From contig NZ_PJMS01000001.1 in the NCBI RefSeq assembly GCF_002846555.1, positions 868,001 through 932,000 on the forward strand: a stretch of DNA of 64,000 bases. The letters run 5' to 3'. Below are positions 19,245-28,244 of the stretch, one piece after another. How positions within the stretch are numbered: position 1 is the first letter of the stretch; each line of letters opens with the position of its first letter. Source of the DNA: Aquimarina sp. MAR_2010_214 (GTDB lineage: Bacteria; Bacteroidota; Bacteroidia; Flavobacteriales; Flavobacteriaceae). The notes beneath the pieces are model-generated. The model searched no databases. It was given only the letters and a program-made list of their open reading frames with translations, and was not told the origin of the DNA. Made by a program: the position numbers and the translations under genes.

Positions 19245-20708
19245 ATGCTTTTTAATTCTATTGATTTTGCAATATTTCTACCAGTAATCTTTGTTTTATA
19301 TTGGTTTGTAGTTAATAAAAATTTAAAACTCCAGAATTTTCTAATTGTTATCGCTAGCTATTTTTTCTATGGTTGGTGGGATTGGAGATTCCTTGCACTA
19401 ATTTTATTTAGTACATTAATAGATTATACGGTTGGCCGATTATTAGAAAATGAGAACAACCAGATTAAAAGGAAAACTTTGTTATGGATAAGTATCATTG
19501 TAAATTTAGGATTCTTAGGCTTTTTTAAATATTATAATTTCTTTCTGGATAATTTTATTGGAGCTTTTAGTTTTTTTGGAATTCAGTTTAACACGAATTC
19601 CTTAAATATTATTCTTCCGGTTGGAATCAGTTTTTACACATTTCAAACCTTAAGTTATACGATAGATGTATATAAAAAGAAATTAAAACCAACAAAAGAT
19701 TTTATAGCGTTCTCTGCGTTTGTTAGCTTTTTTCCTCAATTGGTGGCAGGTCCTATAGAAAGGGCAACAAATTTATTACCTCAATTCTATAAAAAACGAC
19801 AATTCGATTATGACAAAGCAATTGATGGAATGCGTCAAATACTTTTTGGATTGTTTAAAAAGATAGTTATAGCTGACAATGCAGCTATATATGTGAACCA
19901 GATTTTTGATAATCATACAGAATATTCAGGAAGTACTTTGTTGTTAGGAGCGGTGTTCTTTGCATTTCAGATTTATGGAGATTTTTCTGGATATTCTGAT
20001 ATTGCAATAGGAACCTCCAGGTTGTTTGGGTTTAACTTAATGAGAAATTTTAACTTTCCATACTTTTCAAGAGATATAGCAGAGTTTTGGAGAAAATGGC
20101 ATATTTCTTTATCTACCTGGTTTAGAGATTACGTGTATATTCCTTTGGGAGGTAGTAAAGGAGGAACTTCAATGAAAATAAGAAACACCTTTATTATATT
20201 TATTGTAAGTGGGTTTTGGCATGGAGCCAATTGGACATTTGTTATTTGGGGATTTATTAATGCTTGCTATTTTTTACCTCTAATGCTATTTCAGAGAAAT
20301 AGAAAGAATATAGGAATGATTTCAGAATTTAGGGTTTTACCTACGCTAAAAGAACTATTACAAATATGTACTACATTTTTATTAACTGTAATAGCCTGGG
20401 TATTTTTTAGAGCAGATAATCTTGGTGCCGCTTTTAGTTATTTAAAAAGAATTTTTTCGTCTAGCTTATTTCATGTGTCATCTCAGGATTTAAAGCATAT
20501 TAGTGATGGGGCTCACATAATTTATTTTATCCTAATTTTGATACTATTTATTGTGGCAGAATGGTTGCAAAGAAAGAAGGAGCATGGACTTCAATTTGCA
20601 CCTAGATCAACAAATAGAATTTTTCGATGGGGATTATATTATGTTATAGGGTTTATGATATTTTGGTTTGGAGGCTCTCAGCAAAGCTTTATCTATTTTC
20701 AGTTTTAA
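19245..20708 (+). CDS. MBOAT-family O-acyltransferase (AlgI/DltB-like)
   Basis: This 487-residue polytopic membrane protein has the MBOAT landmarks FPQLVAGPIERA (163-174), DFSGYSDIAIG and FWRKWHISLSTWFRDYVYIPLGG with His286, and SGFWHGANW with the conserved His326. AlgI-type proteins move acyl groups (usually acetyl) across the inner membrane for transfer to exported polysaccharide. The next gene is an SGNH-like membrane-anchored protein, the expected periplasmic partner. It probably O-acetylates the glycan of this locus. The family is certain; the acyl donor and target sugar are inferred. Confidence 0.9.
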   Translation: MLFNSIDFAIFLPVIFVLYWFVVNKNLKLQNFLIVIASYFFYGWWDWRFLALILFSTLIDYTVGRLLENENNQIKRKTLLWISIIVNLGFLGFFKYYNFFLDNFIGAFSFFGIQFNTNSLNIILPVGISFYTFQTLSYTIDVYKKKLKPTKDFIAFSAFVSFFPQLVAGPIERATNLLPQFYKKRQFDYDKAIDGMRQILFGLFKKIVIADNAAIYVNQIFDNHTEYSGSTLLLGAVFFAFQIYGDFSGYSDIAIGTSRLFGFNLMRNFNFPYFSRDIAEFWRKWHISLSTWFRDYVYIPLGGSKGGTSMKIRNTFIIFIVSGFWHGANWTFVIWGFINACYFLPLMLFQRNRKNIGMISEFRVLPTLKELLQICTTFLLTVIAWVFFRADNLGAAFSYLKRIFSSSLFHVSSQDLKHISDGAHIIYFILILILFIVAEWLQRKKEHGLQFAPRSTNRIFRWGLYYVIGFMIFWFGGSQQSFIYFQF

Positions 20709-20718
20709 ATAAAAAGTC

Positions 20719-21669
20719 ATGAATAAATTTTTAAGTAGAACTCTTATATTTTTCATTCCATTATTTCTATATCTTATTATAGTTTTAGCTGTAGATCCAT
20801 ATAACTATTTTAGCTCTGAGGTAGTCTCTTCAGAAATCAAAAAGAATATTGCTTTTAAATTAAATTATCCATTGTTTAAGCTACTAGCTTATGAAAAAGA
20901 ACCAACAAAGAATATAATTCTTGGGGATTCTAGATCAAATAATTTGGATATAGATTTTGTTAATAGTTGTGGAGACAAAAAGTTTACTAACCTAGCTTAT
21001 GGAGGGGGAACATTACAAGAAATTATTAATACGTTTTGGGAGGTGTCAAAAAATGCAAAACTCGAAACGGTCGTTATTGGGGTGAATTTTAACCTTTACA
21101 ATAAGGCTAATGCTATGGATAGAGTTTCAGAAGCAATATCTCTTAAAAATAATTTTGTTTCATATGCTACCAGTAAATACACATTTAAGTCTACAGGGCT
21201 TATCGTAAAAAGTATCTTATTGAACGAAACTTATGATTTAGAAGTACCAGAGATGTCAAGAGAAGAATTCTGGCGGTACCAATTAAATTCTTCGGCGAAT
21301 AACTCCTATAGAATTTATAAGTACCCAGAAAATTATTTTCTAGAACTCCAGCAAATAGCAGTGTACTGTAAACAAAACAATATTAAGCTTTCATTCTTTA
21401 TTCCTCCTACTCATGTGTCTCTACAAGAGAAAATAGATGAATTTAAACTTACAATGCAAGAAGAAAAATTTAAAAAAGATCTAATGGGACTGGGGTCTGT
21501 GTATGATTTTGATTTTTCTAATGAGATAACTAAGAATAAAGATAAGTTTAAAGACCCTTATCATTGTAAAGAATCGGTTACAGAAATTGTTGCCAAAATT
21601 GTTTTTTGCAAAAATACAACATCAAATTTGTCTCAATATTATAGGTATCATGCTATGGAGAATAAATAA
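20719..21669 (+). CDS. Membrane-anchored SGNH-like protein, partner of the MBOAT
   Basis: This 316-residue protein has one N-terminal helix (about 8-25) followed by a periplasmic domain. A block I-like motif ILGDSRSNN places a candidate nucleophile Ser71, and a late DPYH motif (Asp279, His282) fits the SGNH catalytic pair. In AlgX/AlgJ or DltD-like systems such proteins accept an acyl group from the MBOAT and pass it to the polysaccharide. It follows the MBOAT gene by 10 bases. Overall similarity to named families is low, so the call rests on the motifs and context. Confidence 0.65.
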   Translation: MNKFLSRTLIFFIPLFLYLIIVLAVDPYNYFSSEVVSSEIKKNIAFKLNYPLFKLLAYEKEPTKNIILGDSRSNNLDIDFVNSCGDKKFTNLAYGGGTLQEIINTFWEVSKNAKLETVVIGVNFNLYNKANAMDRVSEAISLKNNFVSYATSKYTFKSTGLIVKSILLNETYDLEVPEMSREEFWRYQLNSSANNSYRIYKYPENYFLELQQIAVYCKQNNIKLSFFIPPTHVSLQEKIDEFKLTMQEEKFKKDLMGLGSVYDFDFSNEITKNKDKFKDPYHCKESVTEIVAKIVFCKNTTSNLSQYYRYHAMENK

Positions 21670-21719
21670 GATTATTTAAAAAATGAAATAGTTTGGTAAC
21701 ATTTTATGTTTACGGAACA

Positions 21720-21727
21720 TATATTTG
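21720..21727 (+). promoter_or_regulatory. Candidate -7 box (TATATTTG) before the lipoprotein gene
   Basis: TATATTTG matches the Bacteroidota -7 consensus TAnnTTTG and lies 31 bases before the lipoprotein start. A TTTG lies 24 bases upstream, slightly further than the usual spacing. It suggests the lipoprotein has its own promoter within the glycan locus. Confidence 0.5.
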
Positions 21728-21757
21728 AGAAAGAGAATTAATTAAAAAAACACAGTA

Positions 21758-23212
21758 ATGAAAAACTTAGTTTATTTTTTACCAGTTTTACTTTTTATTA
21801 GTTGTAAAAGTGATGATGATCAGTCACCAGAATTAGAAGAGATTAATGTCTGTATTATTTTTAAGAATCAAAGTATAATAGGTTTATCCGATTTCCAATT
21901 TAAGATATTAGATAAAGATGGTAATACACTTTTACTAGATCGTACTCATTTTAACAAAGAAAATTGTTTAAAGATGCAAAAGAATGTACCTGTTTCTTTA
22001 GAACTTTATGTAAAAGACAATTGTAGAGACTTTGTTTATAAGAAAGAATTAGGAACTTATTCATTGAATGATAATATAGAAGTTGTTATTAATGATGAAG
22101 TTTTACAAATTGATAGTGTCTATGAAGGAGATATAGAGATAAAAAATCAAGAGGAATTGGATGCCTTTGGTTGTCAAGGGTATAAAAAAATTAACGGAAG
22201 ACTTAGTATACATGGTGTAAATAATTTGAACTCTCTTATTAATTTAGAAGAAATAAAAGGTTGGTTACTCATAGGGAGTTCGTTTTTTACTTCGAATGGT
22301 CAATCAACTTTTCTTCAAAACAAAAGAAATCTTGATTTAAAATCTTTATCTGGCCTTGATAATTTGGTGACTATAGAAGGAGGGCTTGTAATACATATGA
22401 GTGGTATTTCAGATTTATCTGGATTGACTAACTTAGAGAATTTAGAAACTCTAGTTATTGGTGGTAATGATAACTTGGTAAGTTTGAAAGGAGCTTCTAA
22501 GCTTAAGAAAATATCAAAAAATTTTTACTTGGGAGGGTTAGCGACCTGGATGTGTGATTTTACTTTATCTTGTGCATATATATCAGGGAATACCAACCTT
22601 GAAACATTATCCGGTTTAAATGTAGAACACATTGGTGAGAATTTTGCAATACGTGGCTCAGGTATTAGGAATTTTGAAGGCTTATCCAATATGAAAAATA
22701 TTGGAACTTTAATTGTAAGCTCAAATGCCAAATTGGTTAATTTTTTAGGTTTTCCTACAGGAAATATTGTTAGTAATAATATAACAATTGGAGAATATTT
22801 AAATTTCCGACTTAATTTTTTTAATGAATCTCATAATCCTGCATTAGATAACTTGAAAGGATTAGAAGGTATAACATCTCTAAAAGGTAAATTAAGTATA
22901 GGACTAAATGACAAGTTAACATCATTAGATGGATTAGAAAATTTGCAATCTGCTAAAAACATAACTATATTTTCCAATCCATTATTAACAAGTTTAGAAG
23001 GGTTATCTTCTTTAATTTCAGTAGAGAATTTAAATATTGGTAGCGGCCCAAAAAATTCGGATAATGACTCTTCTAAAAATGATGGGAACCCTTTTCTAAA
23101 GGATTTTTGTGCTCTTAAAAATACCACAATTACCGGTAGATATGAAGTTATACATAACGGCTACAATCCAACAAAAGAACAATTAACTACAGATCAGTGT
23201 AAAGTAAATTAG
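21758..23212 (+). CDS. Secreted lipoprotein with leucine-rich / receptor L-domain-like repeats
   Basis: This 484-residue protein starts with a lipoprotein signal (LLFISCKSDDD, Cys16), and the acidic residues after Cys suggest export to the outer membrane surface. Residues about 150-460 hold irregular repeats of the type L-x-x-L-x-x-L-x-x-I, such as SGLDNLVTIEGGLVI, SGLTNLENLETLVIGGN, LKGLEGITSLKGKLSIG and LDGLENLQSAKNITIFSNP. These resemble receptor L-domain or BspA-type leucine-rich repeats. No enzyme motif is visible. It is the only gene of the locus not clearly tied to glycan synthesis. A role in surface binding or adhesion is a guess. Confidence 0.75.
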   Translation: MKNLVYFLPVLLFISCKSDDDQSPELEEINVCIIFKNQSIIGLSDFQFKILDKDGNTLLLDRTHFNKENCLKMQKNVPVSLELYVKDNCRDFVYKKELGTYSLNDNIEVVINDEVLQIDSVYEGDIEIKNQEELDAFGCQGYKKINGRLSIHGVNNLNSLINLEEIKGWLLIGSSFFTSNGQSTFLQNKRNLDLKSLSGLDNLVTIEGGLVIHMSGISDLSGLTNLENLETLVIGGNDNLVSLKGASKLKKISKNFYLGGLATWMCDFTLSCAYISGNTNLETLSGLNVEHIGENFAIRGSGIRNFEGLSNMKNIGTLIVSSNAKLVNFLGFPTGNIVSNNITIGEYLNFRLNFFNESHNPALDNLKGLEGITSLKGKLSIGLNDKLTSLDGLENLQSAKNITIFSNPLLTSLEGLSSLISVENLNIGSGPKNSDNDSSKNDGNPFLKDFCALKNTTITGRYEVIHNGYNPTKEQLTTDQCKVN

Positions 23213-23263
23213 AATACTTTCTCAAAAATGAACAAAAACCCTTTAGATTACCTGATTAAACAG

Positions 23264-23271
23264 TAATTTTG
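23264..23271 (+). promoter_or_regulatory. Candidate promoter (TTTA, 18 bp, TAATTTTG)
   Basis: TAATTTTG fits the -7 consensus TAnnTTTG. A TTTA at 23242-23245 lies 18 bases upstream, close to the -33 TTTG spacing. It is 31 bases before the ATG of the bi-domain oxidoreductase, so a new transcription unit probably starts here. Confidence 0.6.
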
Positions 23272-23302
23272 GCAAAACCTCTGAAAAGACTAGAAAATAA
23301 AG

Positions 23303-25423
23303 ATGAAGCAAATCATACAAGACCTTAAAAACGGAGAAACTATCTTAGAAGAGGTGCCAGTTCCTATGGTAAAATCAGGACATGTACTAATTAAAACAAC
23401 TAAGTCATTAGTTTCTTTAGGAACAGAAAGAATGTTGGTGGAGTTTGGGAAAGCAAATTTTATCCAAAAGGCACGTCAGCAACCAGATAAAGTAAAGATG
23501 GTTTTAGATAAGGTAAAGACAGATGGCTTGAAACCAACTATGGACGCTGTTTTTAACAAATTGAATCAACCATTGCCGTTAGGGTATTGTAATGTGGGTG
23601 AGGTAGTAGCAGTAGGTAGAGGAGTTACAGAATTTACAGTTGGAGATAGAGTAGCCTCTAATGGTAATCATGTAGAATATGTTAACGTTCCTAAAAATCT
23701 GGTAGCTAAGATACCAGATAATGTAACCGATGAAGAAGCAGCTTTTACGGTAATTGGATCTATTGGTTTACAAGGCATCAGGTTATTAAATCCAACTTTT
23801 GGAGAGACTATGGTGGTAGTTGGATTAGGACTTATTGGTTTGGTAACAGCCGAGCTATTACTTGCTAATGGATGCAATGTTATCGGTTTTGATTTTGATC
23901 CCGAAAAAGTAAAAATTGCAAAAGAAAAGGGCATTGTAGCTATAAACCCTGCAGAAGGAACAGATCAGGTAAAATTTGTAGAATCATATACAGGAGGAAT
24001 TGGTGCAGACGGAGTAATTATTACAGCATCCAACAAGAGTAATGAAATTATTTCGCAATCTGCAAATATGTGTAGAAAACGAGGTAGAGTAGTTCTCGTT
24101 GGAGTTATCGGATTAGATATCAGTAGAGCAGATTTTTATGAAAAAGAAATTTCTTTTCAGGTATCATGCTCATACGGGCCAGGAAGATATGATGAAGAAT
24201 ATGAACAAAAAGGGAATGATTATCCAATAGGGTATGTTCGATGGACAGAGAAAAGAAATTTTGAAGCTGTATTAAAGGCTATTTCTAGAGGAACACTGGA
24301 TGTAAAACCATTAATTACAGAAAGAATCCCTTTACAGGACTACCAAAAGATTTATGGAGACATGGGGAACTCAAAATCGATTGCTTCGATTCTTGAGTAT
24401 GATAGTACAGAAGAGATAACATCTACAGTAGCAATTTCTAAGAAAAGTTTCGAAGGTAAAAAAGGTGTGATTGGGATTGTTGGTGCAGGAAACTTTACCA
24501 GTTCGACAATATTACCTAGTCTTAAAAAATTAAGTGCAGATGTAAAATATATTGCAAGTTCTGGTGGTTTGTCATCTACTATAATGGCCAAACGCCATAA
24601 TATTGCTATGTCAACCTCAAACTATAAAGAGATTTTAGGAGATAATGAAGTTGATCTAGTGTTTGTGACAACGCAACATCATATGCATGCTTCAATGGTT
24701 TTAGAAAGTTTAAAAGCCAAAAAAAGCGTTTTTGTAGAGAAGCCATTAGCACTTACAAGTGTAGAATTAGAAGATATTATTGCAGAATATAATACTCAAA
24801 ATGTAAATGTTTCTGTTGGGTTCAATAGACGCTTTGCACCTTTGGCCAAAAAGATGAAAAAACTTTTGGGTAATGATAATACTCCTATCAATATTATAGC
24901 GACTATGAATGCCGGCTTTATTCCTGCAGATGTATGGGTACATGATATGGAAGTAGGAGGTGGTAGAATTATCGGTGAGGCATGCCATTATATAGATTTA
25001 TGTACTTATTTTTCGGGAAGTAGGGTGACAGCTGTTTGCATGAATGCTATGGGAACAAACCCCGAAGAGAATACAGATAATGCTAGTATTCTTTTAAAAT
25101 ACGAAAATGGGACTAACGCAGTAATCAATTACTTTGCAAACGGAAGTAAAGCATATTCTAAAGAACGATTAGAGGTATATTCTCAAGAACGTACCTTGAT
25201 TATGGATAATTGGAGAAAGTTAAAATCCTTTGGATTTAAAGGAGGAGGAAAAGCTTCGTCTAAACAAGATAAAGGCCATTATAACCAGTTTAAAGAGTTG
25301 ATAGAGCAGCAGCAAAAAGGAGGAAATCCTATCATTCCTTTTGATGAGATAGTAAACACTACAAAAGCATCATTTGCGGCTATAGAATCTCTTAAGCAAG
25401 GAAAATGGATAGAAGTAAATTAG
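23303..25423 (+). CDS. Bi-domain oxidoreductase (zinc-type alcohol dehydrogenase + Gfo/Idh/MocA)
   Basis: This 706-residue fusion has two parts. Residues 1-380 are a medium-chain dehydrogenase/reductase (LGYCNVGEVVAVG, VVVGLGLIGLVTAELL, GRVVLVGVIGL). Residues about 390-706 are a Gfo/Idh/MocA oxidoreductase (GIVGAGNFTSSTILP, FVEKPLALTS with the EKP motif, GEACHYIDLCTYFSG). This fusion is common in surface-glycan clusters, often next to a heparinase-like protein, as here. The reaction is not established; it probably oxidises and reduces a sugar nucleotide or lipid-linked sugar. Its last 19 bases overlap the start of the next gene. Confidence 0.85.
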   Translation: MKQIIQDLKNGETILEEVPVPMVKSGHVLIKTTKSLVSLGTERMLVEFGKANFIQKARQQPDKVKMVLDKVKTDGLKPTMDAVFNKLNQPLPLGYCNVGEVVAVGRGVTEFTVGDRVASNGNHVEYVNVPKNLVAKIPDNVTDEEAAFTVIGSIGLQGIRLLNPTFGETMVVVGLGLIGLVTAELLLANGCNVIGFDFDPEKVKIAKEKGIVAINPAEGTDQVKFVESYTGGIGADGVIITASNKSNEIISQSANMCRKRGRVVLVGVIGLDISRADFYEKEISFQVSCSYGPGRYDEEYEQKGNDYPIGYVRWTEKRNFEAVLKAISRGTLDVKPLITERIPLQDYQKIYGDMGNSKSIASILEYDSTEEITSTVAISKKSFEGKKGVIGIVGAGNFTSSTILPSLKKLSADVKYIASSGGLSSTIMAKRHNIAMSTSNYKEILGDNEVDLVFVTTQHHMHASMVLESLKAKKSVFVEKPLALTSVELEDIIAEYNTQNVNVSVGFNRRFAPLAKKMKKLLGNDNTPINIIATMNAGFIPADVWVHDMEVGGGRIIGEACHYIDLCTYFSGSRVTAVCMNAMGTNPEENTDNASILLKYENGTNAVINYFANGSKAYSKERLEVYSQERTLIMDNWRKLKSFGFKGGGKASSKQDKGHYNQFKELIEQQQKGGNPIIPFDEIVNTTKASFAAIESLKQGKWIEVN

Positions 25424-26988
25424 TATTACTCATACATACGGTAAAGCACCTTAAGTTTAAACAAGTCTATTATCAAGTTTTTTATAAAGTTAGGAATACA
25501 TTTTTTAAAAAGGATTATGCCAAAAAATTAGTAAAAGAAATAGAACCTTTAAAGTGGAATGATTCTTTTTTTTATCAAAATAGTTATTCAAAAGAGAGTG
25601 CTTTTACTTTTCTCAACATAACACACAAATTTGAAGGTGAAATAGATTGGAATTATCAAGAGTTTGGAAAATTATGGACCTATAACTTAAATTATTTTGA
25701 TTTCTTAAATCAAGAAGAAATCAATGTAAGCGAAGGGTTGAAATTGATCGAAAACTATTTGAAAAATGAAGAGAATTTAAAAGACGGAAAAGAACCATAC
25801 CCTATTTCTTTAAGAGGTATTAATTGGATTAAGTTTTTATCAAAAAACAATATTTCTGATGCAGATATTGATCAAGTATTATATAATCACTATCAAACAT
25901 TAACTCATAATTTAGAATATCATTTATTGGGAAATCATTTACTCGAAAATGGATATTCATTATTATTTGGTGCCTTTTACTTTAAGGATGAAGTTTTATA
26001 CAAAATTGCAAAGCAAATTTTAACTAAAGAATTGTCTGAGCAAATACTATCTGATGGAGCTCATTTTGAGCTTTCACCTATGTACCATCAGATTTTATTA
26101 CATCGCTTATTAGATTGTATTAACCTTGTGAAAAATAATCCTTGGAAAGAAGATACATTGATAGTTTTTTTAGAAGAGAAAGTCACTGTAATGCTTTCTT
26201 GGTTGCAAGGAGTTACCTACCGTAACGGAAACATTCCGATGGTCAATGATAGTGCTTATGATATAGCACCGTCATCAGATCAATTATTTACGTATGGATC
26301 CTATTTAGGTTTACAATGGGGTGAAATAAAAGTTTCAGAATCAGGGTATAGGATGTTTAGAAAAGACAGTTATGAACTTTTTGTAGATGTAGGTCAGATT
26401 GGTCCAAAATATCAACCTGGTCATGCGCATTCTGATACATTTAATTTTGAATTGTATGTAAAAGATAAACCAGTTATTGTAGACTTAGGTACGTCTACAT
26501 ATGAGAAAAATCAATTGAGGTTACAAGAACGACAAACAGCCAGTCATAATACAGTAAAGATTGGTTCTTATGAGCAATCAAAGGTTTGGGATGGTTTTAG
26601 AGTAGCAAAGCGGGCAAGTGTCATTAGTTTAAAAGAAGATAAGAACAAAATTGAGGCAACTCATAATGGATATAATGAACTTGGTCTTTTGCACACTAGG
26701 AAGTTTTTTCCTGAAACATCAGCAATTACTATAAAAGATGTGATTTCAAAAGAGACAGAGCAAGAACAAGTTGCTTTTTTTCATTTTCATCCTGACGTTA
26801 AAAATATTCAGATCGATCGTACAGAGGTACATTTACCAAATGAGAATATTTATATAAAGTTTGATAAAGAAATACTCAAAATTGAAGCAGAAAATTACGA
26901 TTACGCTTTCGGATTTAATAAAAGAGAAAAAGCAAAAAAAATAAAAGTGTATTTTAATACAACTTTGTCTACCATAATTAATTTGTAA
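25405..26988 (+). CDS. Heparinase II/III-family protein of the glycan locus
   Basis: This 527-residue protein has an alpha/alpha-toroid N-terminal half (YPISLRGINWIKFL, LEYHLLGNHLLENGYSLL, LSPMYHQILLHRLLD). A beta-sandwich follows with YQPGHAHSDTFNFEL and RQTASHNTVKIG, the His-rich heparinase II/III region. No signal peptide is evident, so it may act in the cytoplasm on a sugar nucleotide or lipid-linked sugar rather than as a secreted lyase. It is the usual partner of the bi-domain oxidoreductase, with which it overlaps by 19 bases. The reaction is unknown. Confidence 0.78.
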   Translation: MDRSKLVLLIHTVKHLKFKQVYYQVFYKVRNTFFKKDYAKKLVKEIEPLKWNDSFFYQNSYSKESAFTFLNITHKFEGEIDWNYQEFGKLWTYNLNYFDFLNQEEINVSEGLKLIENYLKNEENLKDGKEPYPISLRGINWIKFLSKNNISDADIDQVLYNHYQTLTHNLEYHLLGNHLLENGYSLLFGAFYFKDEVLYKIAKQILTKELSEQILSDGAHFELSPMYHQILLHRLLDCINLVKNNPWKEDTLIVFLEEKVTVMLSWLQGVTYRNGNIPMVNDSAYDIAPSSDQLFTYGSYLGLQWGEIKVSESGYRMFRKDSYELFVDVGQIGPKYQPGHAHSDTFNFELYVKDKPVIVDLGTSTYEKNQLRLQERQTASHNTVKIGSYEQSKVWDGFRVAKRASVISLKEDKNKIEATHNGYNELGLLHTRKFFPETSAITIKDVISKETEQEQVAFFHFHPDVKNIQIDRTEVHLPNENIYIKFDKEILKIEAENYDYAFGFNKREKAKKIKVYFNTTLSTIINL

Positions 26989-26995
26989 ATAAAGA

Positions 26996-28189
26996 ATGAA
27001 ATTACTTTTTTTAACAGATAATTTTCCTCCAGAGGTAAATGCTCCTGCCACTAGAACCTATGAACATTGTAAAGAATGGGTACAAGATGGTGTAGATGTT
27101 ACAGTAATCACATGCGCGCCAAATTTTCCAAAAGGAAGGGTTTTTGATGGTTACAAAAATAAACTGTACCAAAAAGAAATCGTTGATGGGATTAAAGTAA
27201 TACGAGTTTGGACTTATATCTCTGCAAATGAAGGATTCTTAAAAAGAATTTTGGACTATTTAAGTTTCATGATAAGTTCTTTTATAGTAGGGTTATTTAT
27301 AAAAACAGACCTTATTATAGCTACATCGCCTCAATTCTTTACGGTTATTTCTGGGCGCTGGTTGTCCTTTTGGAAACGAAGGAAATGGATTATGGAGGTA
27401 AGAGACATATGGCCAGAATCAATTAAAGCCGTTGGTGCTATGGATACGAATCCAGTAATACGGTTTTTTGAATTTTTAGAAAAGAGAATGTATAAAAGTG
27501 CATCAAAAATTGTTGTGGTGACAGATTCTTTTAGAAAAATTTTAATAGAAAGACATAATGTGCCTAGCTCCAAAATAGGAGTCGTTAAAAATGGAGCGAA
27601 TACTTCATTATTTAAGCCTGTCGAAAAACATGCTGGTTTGTTAAAAGAATTAAATCTAGAGGATAAAATAGTAATAGGGTATATAGGAACTCATGGTATG
27701 GCTCATGCCTTAGATTTTATATTAAAATGCGCAAAAAAGATTCAGAATAAAAAAGTACATTTTCTTTTTTTGGGTGATGGTGCAAAAAAGGTAGAGTTGT
27801 TAGAACTTAAAAATACATTAAAATTAGACAATGTAACGATGTTACCTTCTGTTAATAAACAAGAAGTGGTTAACTATATTTCAATTCTTGATATAGCATT
27901 AGTAAACCTTAAAAAGTCGGATACATTTAAGCATGTAATTCCATCCAAAATTTTTGAATTATGTGCTATGAATAAGCCAATTTTATTAGGAGTTGAAGGA
28001 GAAACTAAAATTTTAATCGAAGAATATAAGGTGGGTGTGACTTTTGAACCAGAAAATGAGAAAGATTTTTTGGACAAGGTCATGATTATAATAGAAAAAC
28101 AAAACCATAAAGAAGGTTTTGAGAACCTCATTAGAGATTTTGATAGAAAAATTTTAGCAAAAAAAATGCTGATGTTTATTAAGGATTAA
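26996..28189 (+). CDS. GT4 glycosyltransferase, WbuB/WcaI-like
   Basis: This 397-residue GT-B enzyme begins MKLLFLTDNFPPEVNAPATR and continues VTVITCAPNFPKGRVFDGY, both typical of WbuB-like transferases. The C-terminal domain has VKNGANTSLF, IGYIGTHGMAHALDF, HFLFLGDG and VIPSKIFELCAMNKPIL, with a Glu in the EX7E region. WbuB moves L-fucosamine in Escherichia O-antigens, but the donor here is unknown. It follows the heparinase-like gene by 7 bases and lies two genes before Ugd. Confidence 0.8.
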   Translation: MKLLFLTDNFPPEVNAPATRTYEHCKEWVQDGVDVTVITCAPNFPKGRVFDGYKNKLYQKEIVDGIKVIRVWTYISANEGFLKRILDYLSFMISSFIVGLFIKTDLIIATSPQFFTVISGRWLSFWKRRKWIMEVRDIWPESIKAVGAMDTNPVIRFFEFLEKRMYKSASKIVVVTDSFRKILIERHNVPSSKIGVVKNGANTSLFKPVEKHAGLLKELNLEDKIVIGYIGTHGMAHALDFILKCAKKIQNKKVHFLFLGDGAKKVELLELKNTLKLDNVTMLPSVNKQEVVNYISILDIALVNLKKSDTFKHVIPSKIFELCAMNKPILLGVEGETKILIEEYKVGVTFEPENEKDFLDKVMIIIEKQNHKEGFENLIRDFDRKILAKKMLMFIKD

Positions 28190-28244
28190 ATTTTAATCTA
28201 AAAACTTTCTCTACTTTTACCATATTTTCAAAAACTATATTGAA

